DNA of 55,047 nucleotides. Origin: DATJPY01 sp035506135 (lineage in GTDB: Bacteria; Myxococcota_A; UBA9160; PR03). The notes beneath the pieces were generated by a model. That model was not told where the DNA came from and searched no databases. It worked only from the letters and a program-made list of their open reading frames with translations. A program made the translations under genes and the position numbers. The stretch's first letter is position 1. Every line of letters starts with the position of its first letter. The stretch is from the NCBI GenBank assembly GCA_035506135.1, contig DATJPY010000042.1:1-55047 (forward strand), in the 5' to 3' direction. Below, piece by piece: positions 7,344 to 16,965 of this stretch.

Positions 7344-8480
7344 ATGGCGAGCATCGCCTTCGAGCACGTCGAGAAGAGCTACCCGAACGGAGCCCGCGCC
7401 CTGGTCGACCTCTCGCTCGACGTCGGGGATGGCGAGCTCGTGGTCGTCGTCGGCTCCTCGGGCTCCGGCAAGTCGACGCTGCTGCGGGTGCTGGCCGGAC
7501 TCGAGCCGGTGAGCGCCGGCACGATCCTCATCGGCGGCCGCGTCGTCAACGACCTCGCGCCCCAGCAGCGCAACGTCGCGATGGTGTTCCAGGACTACGC
7601 GCTGTACCCGCACATGAGCGTGCGCCGCAACCTGGAGTTCCCGCTGCGCATGCGCGGCATGGCGCGCGACGAGATGCGGCGCCGCGTCGAGTGGGCCGCG
7701 GGGCTCCTGGAAATCGGCGGGCTGCTCGAGCGCCGCCCGGCCCAGCTCTCCGGCGGGCAGCAGCAGCGCGCCGCGATGGGGCGCGCCCTGGTCCGCGAGC
7801 CCACCGTCTTCCTGCTCGACGAGCCGCTCTCCAACCTCGACGCCAGGCTGCGAGGCGCCGTCCGCACCGAGATCGGCGCGCTGCAGCGGCGCCTTCGCAC
7901 CACGATGATCTACGTGACCCACGACCAGCTCGAGGCGATGACGCTCGCGGACCGCGTCGCCGTGCTGCACCAGGGGCGGCTCCAGCAGCTCGCGCCGCCG
8001 CGCGAGCTCTACGAGCGGCCGGCCAACACCTTCGTCGCGGGCTTCGTCGGGAGCCCGCCGATGAACCTCTTCCCGACCCGGCTCGCGCCCGACGGCGGGG
8101 GCGCGCTGCGGCTCGCGCTCGGCGAGCAGTGGGTGCCGCTCTCCGGCGAGGGGGCCGCCTGCACGCGGGCGGCGGAGGCCGCGACGGGCGGGGTGCGTCC
8201 CGAGGCCGTGTCGCTCGCGGCGGATCCCAGCGCGGGCTCGATCGCCGCGCGCGTCGAGCACGTCGAGAGCCTCGGCCACGAGACGCTCGCGCACCTCTCC
8301 GTCGCGGCGCCGGGCGGCCGGCTCGCGCTCGTCGCGCGGCTGCCGGGCATGCGGGCGCTCGGAGCGGGCGATGCCGTCCGCGTGCGGATCGACCCGCTGC
8401 GAGTCCACCTGTTCGACGCCGCCGGACGCAGCCTGGGGGGTCAGCCCGCGGCCTCCTCCCGCGTCTCGAACAGCGAGTAG
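7344..8480 (+). CDS. Sugar ABC transporter ATPase, UgpC/MalK type
   Basis: A 378-residue ATPase with all motifs in place: Walker A GSSGSGKST, Q-loop VFQDYALYPHM, signature LSGGQQQR, Walker B VFLLDEPLSNLD and H-loop YVTHD. A C-terminal TOBE/MOP regulatory region follows from about residue 240, as in MalK and UgpC. It energises carbohydrate uptake and is often shared by several transporters. It has no permease next to it. Two MalF/MalG-like permeases and a binding lipoprotein without an ATPase lie at 25.9-28.8 kb, so it may serve them. The ATG at 7344 begins MASIAFEHVEKSYPNG, the usual family start; a GTG 30 bases upstream is less likely. Its end overlaps the convergent RND gene by 40 bases. 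Confidence 0.9.
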   Translation: MASIAFEHVEKSYPNGARALVDLSLDVGDGELVVVVGSSGSGKSTLLRVLAGLEPVSAGTILIGGRVVNDLAPQQRNVAMVFQDYALYPHMSVRRNLEFPLRMRGMARDEMRRRVEWAAGLLEIGGLLERRPAQLSGGQQQRAAMGRALVREPTVFLLDEPLSNLDARLRGAVRTEIGALQRRLRTTMIYVTHDQLEAMTLADRVAVLHQGRLQQLAPPRELYERPANTFVAGFVGSPPMNLFPTRLAPDGGGALRLALGEQWVPLSGEGAACTRAAEAATGGVRPEAVSLAADPSAGSIAARVEHVESLGHETLAHLSVAAPGGRLALVARLPGMRALGAGDAVRVRIDPLRVHLFDAAGRSLGGQPAASSRVSNSE

Positions 8481-11400
8481 AGGACGGGCAGCACGAAGAG
8501 CGTGCACAACGTCGCCGTCACGAGGCCGCCGATGATCACGACGGCGAACGGGCGCGCGGTCTCCGCGCCCACCTCCTGCGACATCGCGGCGGGGAGCAGA
8601 CCGAGCGCCGCCATCGCCGCCGTCATCACCACCGGACGCATGCGCGACGTCGCGCCCTCGCGCACCGCCTCGAACGTGCGGACGCCGCTTCGGCGGAGCT
8701 CCCGGATGCGCTCCACCAGGATCACGCCGTTCTGGACCGAGACGCCGAAGAGCGCGATGAAGCCGACCAGGGCGGAGACCGACAGCGAGAGGCCGGCGAC
8801 CGGCAGCGCCAGGATCCCGCCGATCGCGGCGAAGGGCACGTTCAGGAGGATCAGGATGCCGAGGCGCGCCGAGTCGAACGCGGTGAAGAGCAGGAAGAAG
8901 ATGGCGAGGAACGTCAGCGGGACGACCACCTCGAGCCGCTGCAGCGCGCGCTGCTGGTTCTCGAAGGAGCCGGTCCACTCGAGCCGATAGCCGGTCGGGA
9001 GCTTCACGTCGGCATCGACCTTGGCCCGCGCCTCCGCCACCAGCGAGCCCAGGTCGCGCCCGCGCTCCGAGAACTTGACGGCGATGCGGCGCGCGTTCTC
9101 CTCGCGGTACACCCGCGAGAATCCGGGTCGCACCTCCACCGACGCGATCGATCCGAGCGTGAGGCGCTGCCCCTTCGGGCCGAGCACGGGGATCTCGCGG
9201 ATCGACTCGACGTCGGAGACCGCGCGCGGCGCGAGCTTGACCACCAGGTCGAACGAGCGCTCGCCCTCGAGCACGCGCGTCGCAACGGCCCCGCCGAACG
9301 CGGTCTCCACCACGCTCTCCACGTCGGCGACCGTGAGGCCGAAGCGCGCGATCGCCGCCCGATCGACGGCGATCTGGACCTGCGGCTGCCCGGAGAGGTG
9401 CTCGCGACCGACGTCGGCGGCGCCGGGCACCGTCTTCAGCACCCCGACGATCTGGTCCGCCACCGACTCGAGCTGCTGGGGATCCTCGCCGAAGATCTTG
9501 ATGCCGAGCTCGCCTTTGATGCCCGAGACCGCCTCGTTGACGTTGTCTTCGATCACCTGGCTGAAGACGTACTCGACGCCGGGGATCTCGGAGAGCTTCG
9601 CGTTCATCGCCTCCACGAGCCCATCGCGGTCGCGAGCGGTCTTCCAGTCGTCGCGCGGGCTCAGGTCCACGTAGATCTCGGCCTGGTCGAAGCCGTTCAC
9701 GTCGGTCCCGTCGTCGGGCCGGCCGAGCTGGCTCACCACCGTGCGCACCTCGGGGAACGACGACAGCATCTGGCGCACGCTGCGCGTCAGGGCGGCGGCG
9801 TCGGTGGGCGCGATCGACTCTGGATAGAGGGCGTGGATCCAGAGCGCCCCCTCGTCCAGCTTCGGGAGGAACTCCGTGCCCATCTGCGAGCCCACCGCGA
9901 CGGCGACGGCGAACCCCGCGAGCGCCACGGCCACGACCACGCGGCGCAGCCGCAGCGCGCGATCGAGCATCGGCCGGTAGAGCCGGCCCAGCAGCGCCAC
10001 GAGCCGGGACTCCTGGCCCGGCTCCCGCCCCCTCATCGCGAAGCTGAGCAGGACGGGCACCACGATGAGCGCGAAGAGCGTCCCGGCCAGCAGGGCGAAG
10101 GCCAGCGTGAGCGCCATCGGGCGGAAGATGCGCCCCTCGACCCGCTGCAGCGTGAAGAGCGGCACGAAGGCCGTCAGCAGGATCGCCTTCGAGAACAGGA
10201 TGGGCCGGCCCATCGCCGAGACGGCGGCCGCGATGCTCGCGGTGAGCGGCTCGTTGCGGCCCGCCTCGCTCTCGCGCCGCTGCAGCAGGTTCTCCGCGAT
10301 CACCACCGCGGAGTCGACGATGATCCCGAAGTCGATCGCTCCCATCGAGATCAGGTTCGCGGGAACCCCCTGCAGGTCGAGCAGGAAGAACGCGCCGAGC
10401 AGCGAGAGGGGAACGACCAGCGCCACCACCAGCGCCGAGCGGAAGTTCTCGATGCCGAGGAACAGCACCAGGACGGCCACCACCAGCCCGATGCCCTCGA
10501 TCATGTTGTGCCGCACCGTGTGCAGCGTGCGGTCGATCAGCTCGGTGCGGTCGTAGTGCGGGACGATCTCGACGCCCGGCGGGAGGTCGTGCCGGTTGAT
10601 CTCCTTGACCTTCTGGCGCACGCCCTTCAGCACGTCGAGCGCGTTCTCGCCCTTGCGCAGCAGCACGATCCCCTGCACCACGTCGTCGTCGTCGACCTGG
10701 TCGAAGGGCTTGCCCGCCACCGGCTGGGTCATGCCGACGCGCCCGAGCCGGAGCTGGTTGCCGACGAGCACGCGGCCCAGGTCCGCGATGCGGATCGGCG
10801 TGCCGTTGCGAGTAGCGACGGCGATCGAGGCGATGTCTTCGAGATCCCTCACCAGCCCGAGCCCGCGCACCACGTACATCTGCGGGCCGTGCTCGATGTA
10901 GGCGCCGCCCGAGTTGTGGTTCCCCGTCTGGAGTGCACCGAGCACGTCTGCCAGCGAGAGGTCGTAGGCGCGCAGCTTGGCCGGGTCGACCTCGACCTGG
11001 TACTGCTTCGTGGGCCCTCCGAAGCCGACCACGTCGACCACGCCCGGCACCGTGCGCAGCCGCCGCTCGACGACCCAGTCCTCGATCGCCTTCAGATCGA
11101 CCAGCGGGAAGCCCCTGGGCGCGCGCAGGCTATAGCGGTAGATCTCGCCCACCGGCGTCGCGTCCGGCCCGACGTTGGGCTGGGCGCCGGTCGGGAAGTC
11201 CATGCCCTGGACCTGCTGCGCCACCAGATTGCGCACGCGGAAGCCGTCGGCGTCGTCCTCGAAGACGATCGTCACGACGGACAGCCCGAACAGCGAGATC
11301 GAGCGGAGCGACACGCGCTTCGGGATGCTGTTCAGCTCGTTCTCGACGGGGATCGTGACGAAGCGCTCCACCTCCTCGGCGGCGTGCCCCGGCCAGAGCG

Positions 11401-11548
11401 TGATCACCTGGACCTGGATGTTGGTGACGTCCGGATAGGCCTCGATCGGGAGGCGGCGGAAGGCGGACCACGCCGCCGCGACGAACACGAGGAGGATCGC
11501 CAACAGCACCGACCGGTGCCGCAACAGGTAGGAGACCGCGCTCCCCAT
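8441..11548 (-). CDS. HME-type RND efflux pump (CusA/CzcA family), copy 2
   Basis: A 1035-residue inner-membrane pump, normal family length, with twelve predicted membrane helices and two large periplasmic loops. The start LLAILLVFVAAAWSAFRRLP and the block PIEAYPDVTNIQVQVIT are typical. The TM4 proton-relay block is GAIDFGIIVDSAVVIAEN, with the two Asp and the Glu characteristic of heavy-metal RND pumps. It exports metal cations (Cu/Ag or Co/Zn/Cd class) with its adaptor and a TolC-like channel; the ion is not decided here. It is last in the five-gene operon, and its start shares base 11548 with the adaptor stop. Its sequence matches the other pump at 12696-15800 throughout, so the two are paralogues. 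Confidence 0.93.
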   Translation of the reverse strand: MGSAVSYLLRHRSVLLAILLVFVAAAWSAFRRLPIEAYPDVTNIQVQVITLWPGHAAEEVERFVTIPVENELNSIPKRVSLRSISLFGLSVVTIVFEDDADGFRVRNLVAQQVQGMDFPTGAQPNVGPDATPVGEIYRYSLRAPRGFPLVDLKAIEDWVVERRLRTVPGVVDVVGFGGPTKQYQVEVDPAKLRAYDLSLADVLGALQTGNHNSGGAYIEHGPQMYVVRGLGLVRDLEDIASIAVATRNGTPIRIADLGRVLVGNQLRLGRVGMTQPVAGKPFDQVDDDDVVQGIVLLRKGENALDVLKGVRQKVKEINRHDLPPGVEIVPHYDRTELIDRTLHTVRHNMIEGIGLVVAVLVLFLGIENFRSALVVALVVPLSLLGAFFLLDLQGVPANLISMGAIDFGIIVDSAVVIAENLLQRRESEAGRNEPLTASIAAAVSAMGRPILFSKAILLTAFVPLFTLQRVEGRIFRPMALTLAFALLAGTLFALIVVPVLLSFAMRGREPGQESRLVALLGRLYRPMLDRALRLRRVVVAVALAGFAVAVAVGSQMGTEFLPKLDEGALWIHALYPESIAPTDAAALTRSVRQMLSSFPEVRTVVSQLGRPDDGTDVNGFDQAEIYVDLSPRDDWKTARDRDGLVEAMNAKLSEIPGVEYVFSQVIEDNVNEAVSGIKGELGIKIFGEDPQQLESVADQIVGVLKTVPGAADVGREHLSGQPQVQIAVDRAAIARFGLTVADVESVVETAFGGAVATRVLEGERSFDLVVKLAPRAVSDVESIREIPVLGPKGQRLTLGSIASVEVRPGFSRVYREENARRIAVKFSERGRDLGSLVAEARAKVDADVKLPTGYRLEWTGSFENQQRALQRLEVVVPLTFLAIFFLLFTAFDSARLGILILLNVPFAAIGGILALPVAGLSLSVSALVGFIALFGVSVQNGVILVERIRELRRSGVRTFEAVREGATSRMRPVVMTAAMAALGLLPAAMSQEVGAETARPFAVVIIGGLVTATLCTLFVLPVLYSLFETREEAAG

Positions 11549-12699
11549 CAGGCGCCGGAGTGCGAGTCCAGGATCTGCTGGAGCAGGAGGCTGCCGTCCG
11601 TCACCACCCGCTGGCCCGCCGCGAGGCCGCTGGTCACCGCGACGTGGCCCGAGCGCTCCGCGCCGACCGCGACGCGCTGGCGCTGGAAGCGGCCCGGCGC
11701 CGCCTCCACGAAGACGTAGCGGCTCTCACCGTCCAGGAAGACCGCCTTGGCGGGGACCTCGACGCCCACGGGCTCATCGCCGGCGGCCACGTCGACGCTC
11801 ACGTACATCTCGGCCTTGAGCAGCCCGTCGGGATTCGGAATCGTGCCGCGCACCCGCGCCGTACGCGTCGCGGGGTCGAGGGCGGCGGCGATGAAGTCGA
11901 TGTGGCCCTCGAAGCTGCGCCCCGGGTAGGCGCTCGAGTGGAGCTCGATCTTCTGCCCGCTGCGGAGGTCGGCGAGGCTCACCTCGGGCACGTCGACCCA
12001 CACCCAGAGCTGCGACGGATCGGTGACCACGAAGAGCGGCTGCAGCACCGAGGTCTCGCTCGCGAGCATCTGGTCGGGTCGTACCTCCTGACCCGGTGCC
12101 ACGTTGCGCTCGACCAGCGTGCCGACGATCGGGCTCCGCAGCGAGAACACCGCGTCGACCGAGCCGCCGCGAGCTCCGTAGAGCGCGAGCTTGGCTCGGG
12201 CCCGGGCGTCCTCGGAGGCCGCGCGCACGTGGTCGTCCTCGGCCGCGTCGAGGTCCTTTCGGGCCGCCGCGCCGTGCTGGTAGAGATCGCGGACGCGGTC
12301 GAGCGTGCGCGTCGCGAGCGCGAGGTCGCCCGCCGCCTTCTTCGCGTCGGACTGCGCCTCGGCGAAGTCCGGCGAGTCGATCACGGCCAGCGGATCGCCC
12401 ACCTTCACGCTTTCGCCGGGAGCGCGCGTCACGCGGAGCACGCGGCCGGCGACCGGTGCGTAGACGCGCACGCTCACGTCGTCGTCCCAGGCGAGGCGAC
12501 CGGTCAGGTGGAACACGCCGGCGCCGCGCGGCATTACGTCCTCCACCGCGAGGTGCGCGAGCTGGGGCGAGGACGGGGAGATCTCGACGGTCTGCCCCTC
12601 GACGCGGGCAGGCGGCGGCCCGCCGGGCGGAGCGCTGTGGCCGCAGGCAATCGCGCCGGCCAGCAGTGCGAGAGCGGTGGTGGAGCGGAATGGCCTCAT
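11548..12699 (-). CDS. RND periplasmic adaptor (CusB/CzcB family), copy 2
   Basis: A 383-residue membrane-fusion protein. Its N-terminus is signal-peptide-like and lipoprotein-like (LALLAGAIACGHS, lipobox ending in Cys). It has a lipoyl-like half at YAPVAGRVLRVTRAPGESVK, an alpha-hairpin with LYQHGAAARKDLDAAEDD, a second lipoyl half at SPIVGTLVERNVAPGQEV, and beta-barrel/membrane-proximal domains. It bridges the RND pump and the outer-membrane channel. I start at the ATG at 12699, preceded by GGGAGG; an in-frame ATG 12 bases upstream is possible. It overlaps the preceding pump stop by 4 bases, so the genes are translationally coupled. Confidence 0.9.
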   Translation of the reverse strand: MRPFRSTTALALLAGAIACGHSAPPGGPPPARVEGQTVEISPSSPQLAHLAVEDVMPRGAGVFHLTGRLAWDDDVSVRVYAPVAGRVLRVTRAPGESVKVGDPLAVIDSPDFAEAQSDAKKAAGDLALATRTLDRVRDLYQHGAAARKDLDAAEDDHVRAASEDARARAKLALYGARGGSVDAVFSLRSPIVGTLVERNVAPGQEVRPDQMLASETSVLQPLFVVTDPSQLWVWVDVPEVSLADLRSGQKIELHSSAYPGRSFEGHIDFIAAALDPATRTARVRGTIPNPDGLLKAEMYVSVDVAAGDEPVGVEVPAKAVFLDGESRYVFVEAAPGRFQRQRVAVGAERSGHVAVTSGLAAGQRVVTDGSLLLQQILDSHSGA

Positions 12700-15600
12700 C
12701 GATCCTCCCATCCTTGGGACACCGGTCCGGTGGCGGCCGCGTCCTCGTCGCGTCCGGCGAAGACGATGTAGAGCACGGGCAGCACGATCAGCGTCAGCAG
12801 CGTCGCGGAGATCAGGCCGCCGATGATGACGATCGCGAGCGGTCGCTGCGTCTCGCTGCCGATGCCGTGCGAGAGCGCCATCGGCAGCAGACCCAGCATG
12901 GCGAGCAGCGCGGTCATCAGGACGGTGCGAAGGCGGATCTCGCCGCCGGCGAGCACGGCCGACACCGCGTCGCGGCCCGCCGCGCGCTGGTCGTTGAAGC
13001 AGCTCACCATCACGACGCCGTTGAGCACCGCCTGCCCGAACAGGGCGATGAAGCCGATCGCCGCCGAGACGCTGAGCGGGATTCCCGTGAGCAGCAGCGC
13101 CACGATGCCCCCGATCATCGCGAGCGGGACGTTCACCATGATCAGCAGCGCGCTGCGGACCGAGCGGAACGCGTTGAACAGCAGGACGAAGATCAGGAAC
13201 ACGCTGATCGGTACGATGAATGCGAGGCGCCGCATGGCGCGCTGCTGGTTCTCGAACTCGCCGCTCCAGGTGACGATCGTGCCCTGCCCCAGATTCAGCC
13301 CTGCGACCCTCGCCTGCATGTCGGCAACGACGCTGCCCATGTCGCGGTCCTTGATGAACACGCCGATCGCCGTGACGCGCGTCCCGTTCTCGCGGCTGAT
13401 GTTCATCGCGCCCGCCGCCTCGCGGAAGGTCGCCAGCTCGACCAGCGGCACGTGGGCCTTGTCGGGGGTGTCGACGAGCACGTCCTTGAGGCGCGACAGC
13501 TCGCGCTCGTCCTCGCGCAGCCGGAGCACCACGCCGAAGTGCTTCTCGCCCTCCCACATCTGGGTGGCGGACTTGCCGCCGAGGGCCGTCTCGATCACGT
13601 CCTGCACGTCCTGGATGTCGAGGCCGTAGCGCGCCGCGCGCTCGCGGTCGATCTCGATGATGCTCTGCGGCACCTCGCCGGCGCGGTCGACGAAGGCGCG
13701 CGCCACACCCCGGACGCCGCGGATCGCGTGCAGGATCGCGTCGCCGTTGGCGTGCAGCTTCTCGACGTCGTCGCCGAACACCTTCACCACGATCTGGCCG
13801 TCGATCTGCGAGATGCTCTCGAGGACGTTGTCCCGGATCGGCTGCGAGAAGGTGGTCTCGACGCCCGGCAGGGCGTCGAGGTTGCGATCCATCTCGTCGA
13901 TCAGCTGCCGCTTCGAGAACCCGGGCCGCCACTCCGACTCCGGCTTCAGGTCCACGAAGGTCTCGAGCATGTTGACGGGCTTCGGATCGGTGCCGTCCTC
14001 GGGGCGCCCGGCCTTCGAGATCACGGTCTGGACCTCGGGCGTCTTGTGGAGGATGGCGCGGATGGTCCGGCAATAGGAGGCCGCCTGCGCGAGCGAGATG
14101 CCCGGAGGCAGCGTCTGGTTCACCCAGATCGTGCCCTCGTTCAGCTCCGGGAGGAACTCGCTCCCCAGCCGGGGCTCGATCGCCAGGCTCGCTGCGAAGG
14201 CGGCGATCGCGAGCCCGACCACCAGCCCTCGCCGCTCGATCGCCCAGCGCAGCGCGGGCAGGTAGGCGCGCTTGCACGCCCTCACCAGCGCGTTCTCCTC
14301 GCGGTGTCCCGTCTGCGGCAGAAGCCAGTAGCAGAGCAGTGGCACCAGCGTGAGCGAGAACACGAGCGAGCCGACGAGCGCGCTGGTCACCGTCCAGGCC
14401 ATCGGCGCGAAGATGCGCCCCTCGTGGCGTTGAAGCGTGAAGATCGGGAGGTGCGCCGCGATGATGATCAGCATCGAGAAGAAGGTGGGGCGGCCGACCT
14501 CGGCCGCGCCCTGCATCACCAGCTCCCGCAGCGACGCCGGATCGTCGGGGCCCGTGCGCTGCGACAGCCGGCGGTACACGTTCTCCACGACGATGACGGC
14601 CCCGTCGACGACGATCCCGAAGTCCATCGCGCCGAGCGAGAGCAGGTTCGCCGGAATGCCGCGCAGCGTGAGTCCGAGGAACGTCGACAGCAGCGCCAGC
14701 GGGATCACGAGCGCGACGATCGCGGCGGCCCGGAGGTTCCCGAGGAAGAGGAAGAGCACGAGCGTGACCAGCGCGGCGCCTTCGGCGAGGTTGTGGAAGA
14801 CCGTGTCGAGCGTGGTGTGGATCAGCCAGGTCCGGTCGTAGTACGGGACGATCTTCACGCCCTTGGGCAGGATCGAGTGGTTGAGCGCCGCGATGCGCTC
14901 CTTCACGCTCGCGAGGACCTGCGACGGGTTCTCGCCCTTCCGCATCAGCACGATGCCGTTCACGATGTCGTCGTCGTCGTCCTGCCCGACGACGCCCTGG
15001 CGCGGCACCGCCCCCACCGTGACCTCCGCGACGTCGCGCACGAAGATCGGCGTGCCGCCGCGCGCGTCGACCACGATGCGCTCGATGTCCTCGGTCGTCT
15101 TCAGGAGACCGATGCCGCGGATCAGGTACTGCTGCTCGCCGCGCTCGACGTAGGAGCCACCGGCGTTCGCGTTGCCGCGCTGCAGCGCGTCGAAGAGCTG
15201 CTGCAGCGTCAGGCCGTAGCCCTTGAGGCGCCCCATGTCGGGGTGTACCTCGTACTGCTTGATGAAGCCGCCCTGCGTGACGACGTCCGCGACGCCGTCG
15301 GCCTGCTTGAGCTGGCGCTCGACGACCCAATCCTCGAGCGTGCGGAGATCGCGAGAGCTCATCCCGTCGCCCCGGAGCCGGTAGCGGTAGAGCTCACCGA
15401 TCGGCGTCGCGAGCGGAGCGAGCCCGGGCTCGACGCCGGACGGCAGGTCGGCGAGCGCCAGGCGCTCCTCGACGCGCGCGCGGGCGAAGTAGTCGTCGAC
15501 CCGGTCGTCGAAGGTCAGCACGATGAAGGAGAGGCCGAACTGCGTGTGCGAGAACAGCCGGACGGAGTGCGACACCCCGGCCAGTGCGATCTCGAGCGGG

Positions 15601-15800
15601 ATCGTGACCTGCTTCTCCACCTCCTCGGGCGCCCGCCCGGGGAACAGCGTGATCACCTGCACCTGGGTGTCGGAGACGTCGGGGAAGGCCTCGATCGGGA
15701 GCGCCTGGAAGGCCATCACGCCCGCGGCGACGAACAGCACGACCATCAACATCACGAAGAGTGGCTGTCGGAGGGCGAATTGGACGACGCGCGTGATCAT
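12696..15800 (-). CDS. HME-type RND efflux pump (CusA/CzcA family), copy 1
   Basis: A 1034-residue RND pump starting MITRVVQFALRQPLFVMLM. Key blocks are LPIEAFPDVSDTQVQVITLF, the TM4 relay GAMDFGIVVDGAVIVVEN, and the C-terminal helices with SVSAAIGFIALFGQAVLNG. This DFG-x-x-VDGAVV-x-x-EN pattern is the classic CzcA/CusA form and suggests an active metal-proton antiporter. It follows the first adaptor with 7 bases between stop and start, and its own stop overlaps the second adaptor by 4 bases. Metal specificity is not readable with confidence. Confidence 0.93.
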   Translation of the reverse strand: MITRVVQFALRQPLFVMLMVVLFVAAGVMAFQALPIEAFPDVSDTQVQVITLFPGRAPEEVEKQVTIPLEIALAGVSHSVRLFSHTQFGLSFIVLTFDDRVDDYFARARVEERLALADLPSGVEPGLAPLATPIGELYRYRLRGDGMSSRDLRTLEDWVVERQLKQADGVADVVTQGGFIKQYEVHPDMGRLKGYGLTLQQLFDALQRGNANAGGSYVERGEQQYLIRGIGLLKTTEDIERIVVDARGGTPIFVRDVAEVTVGAVPRQGVVGQDDDDDIVNGIVLMRKGENPSQVLASVKERIAALNHSILPKGVKIVPYYDRTWLIHTTLDTVFHNLAEGAALVTLVLFLFLGNLRAAAIVALVIPLALLSTFLGLTLRGIPANLLSLGAMDFGIVVDGAVIVVENVYRRLSQRTGPDDPASLRELVMQGAAEVGRPTFFSMLIIIAAHLPIFTLQRHEGRIFAPMAWTVTSALVGSLVFSLTLVPLLCYWLLPQTGHREENALVRACKRAYLPALRWAIERRGLVVGLAIAAFAASLAIEPRLGSEFLPELNEGTIWVNQTLPPGISLAQAASYCRTIRAILHKTPEVQTVISKAGRPEDGTDPKPVNMLETFVDLKPESEWRPGFSKRQLIDEMDRNLDALPGVETTFSQPIRDNVLESISQIDGQIVVKVFGDDVEKLHANGDAILHAIRGVRGVARAFVDRAGEVPQSIIEIDRERAARYGLDIQDVQDVIETALGGKSATQMWEGEKHFGVVLRLREDERELSRLKDVLVDTPDKAHVPLVELATFREAAGAMNISRENGTRVTAIGVFIKDRDMGSVVADMQARVAGLNLGQGTIVTWSGEFENQQRAMRRLAFIVPISVFLIFVLLFNAFRSVRSALLIMVNVPLAMIGGIVALLLTGIPLSVSAAIGFIALFGQAVLNGVVMVSCFNDQRAAGRDAVSAVLAGGEIRLRTVLMTALLAMLGLLPMALSHGIGSETQRPLAIVIIGGLISATLLTLIVLPVLYIVFAGRDEDAAATGPVSQGWEDR

Positions 15801-15807
15801 GCCCCGC

Positions 15808-16965
15808 CTACGAGGCCGTGCGGTCCTGGAAGATCTTCTCGAGCAGGATCGCGCCCCGTGTGACCACCCGGCGCCCCGGCTCGAGACCGGAGAGCACCGG
15901 CAGCCAGCCGTCGCGTTCGGGCCCGATCGCGACCTCGCGGCGCTCGAAGCTCCCCGGCTCCTCCTCGACATACACGAAGTGCTTTTCGCCCTGCAGGAAG
16001 ACGGCCGCGACCGGGACCTCCGGCACGGGCGCCTGGTCGTCGGGCTCGATGTCGACGCGGACCAGCATCTCGGCGCGCAGCTTGCGGTCGGCGTTCGGCA
16101 GCGCGCCGCGCACGCGGAGCGTGCGCGTCGTGGGATCGAGGAACTCGCTGACCATCTCCACGCGGCCTGCCACCGCCTGGCTCGGGTCGAGGTGCACGTG
16201 GACGACGAGCGGCGTGCCGGCACGCAGGTGCGGCGCGTCGTGCTCCGACACGTCGAGCATCACCCAGAGGCGCGTCGGGTCGGTCACCGTGAAGAGCGGC
16301 GCCGCGAGCTGCGGCGTCCCCGCCAGGATCTGGTCGGGCCGCACCTCCTGGCCGGGGCCGAGGTTGCGCTCCACCACGACTCCGGCGATCGGCGTGCGCA
16401 GTGGGAAGCTCCCGTCGATCGAGGTGCCTTCGGCACCGTAGGCGGCGAGCCGCGCCGCGGCGCGCTGCGACTCGGACCGCGCCCGCGCCTGGTCCGCCTC
16501 CGCGGCGTCGAGGTCCTTGCGCGCGGCGGCGCCGTGCTCGAAGAGGTCGCGCACGCGGACGAGCGTGCGCTCGGCGAGGCGCAGATCGCTCGCGGACTTG
16601 CGCGCGTCGGCCTCCGCCTCGCCGTAGTCCGACGAGGCGAGCCGCGCCAGCACGGCACCCGCCTCGACACGCTGCCCCGGCTCGACCTCGATGCGGGTGA
16701 CGCGGCCGGCGAACGGCGAGTAGACCCGCACCGTCGCGTTCTCGTCCCAGGCGAGACGGCCGTTCAGGCGCAGGGCGGCGGGTCGCGCCTCGCGCGGCGC
16801 CTCGGCGCCGACCGCTCCGAGCTGCGGGCTGTCGCGCGGGATGCGCACCCGCGAGCCGTCGACGCTCGGCTCGGAGACTGCGGCGACCGGCCGGGCGCGC
16901 TCGCAGCCCGCGAGCAGCGCCCCCGCGAAGAGCAGGAGCGCCGCGGCCCTCCGACTCCCGATCAT
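15808..16965 (-). CDS. RND periplasmic adaptor (CusB/CzcB family), copy 1
   Basis: A 385-residue lipoprotein adaptor (LLLFAGALLAGCERAR with lipobox LAGC). The hairpin and lipoyl blocks, for example FEHGAAARKDLDAAEADQAR and PIAGVVVERNLGPGQEVRP, line up residue for residue with the second adaptor at 11548-12699, showing a duplication. It lacks an obvious His- or Met-rich N-terminal metal-binding segment of the kind seen in some CusB/CzcB proteins. It overlaps the TolC-like gene by 4 bases. Confidence 0.9.
   Translation of the reverse strand: MIGSRRAAALLLFAGALLAGCERARPVAAVSEPSVDGSRVRIPRDSPQLGAVGAEAPREARPAALRLNGRLAWDENATVRVYSPFAGRVTRIEVEPGQRVEAGAVLARLASSDYGEAEADARKSASDLRLAERTLVRVRDLFEHGAAARKDLDAAEADQARARSESQRAAARLAAYGAEGTSIDGSFPLRTPIAGVVVERNLGPGQEVRPDQILAGTPQLAAPLFTVTDPTRLWVMLDVSEHDAPHLRAGTPLVVHVHLDPSQAVAGRVEMVSEFLDPTTRTLRVRGALPNADRKLRAEMLVRVDIEPDDQAPVPEVPVAAVFLQGEKHFVYVEEEPGSFERREVAIGPERDGWLPVLSGLEPGRRVVTRGAILLEKIFQDRTAS

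Noticed and set aside
6099..8978. 959-codon minus-strand open frame
   Set aside because: It is antisense to glnB and the ATPase; composition is Arg/Ala/Gly-rich without any domain. GC-rich third positions keep such frames open.
7265..11719. 1484-codon plus-strand open frame
   Set aside because: Covers the ATPase in another frame and the reverse of the RND pump and adaptor; low-complexity His/Asp/Arg sequence, no homology.
12096..15863. 1255-codon plus-strand open frame
   Set aside because: Antisense shadow of RND pump copy 1 and the flanking adaptors; no recognisable domain.
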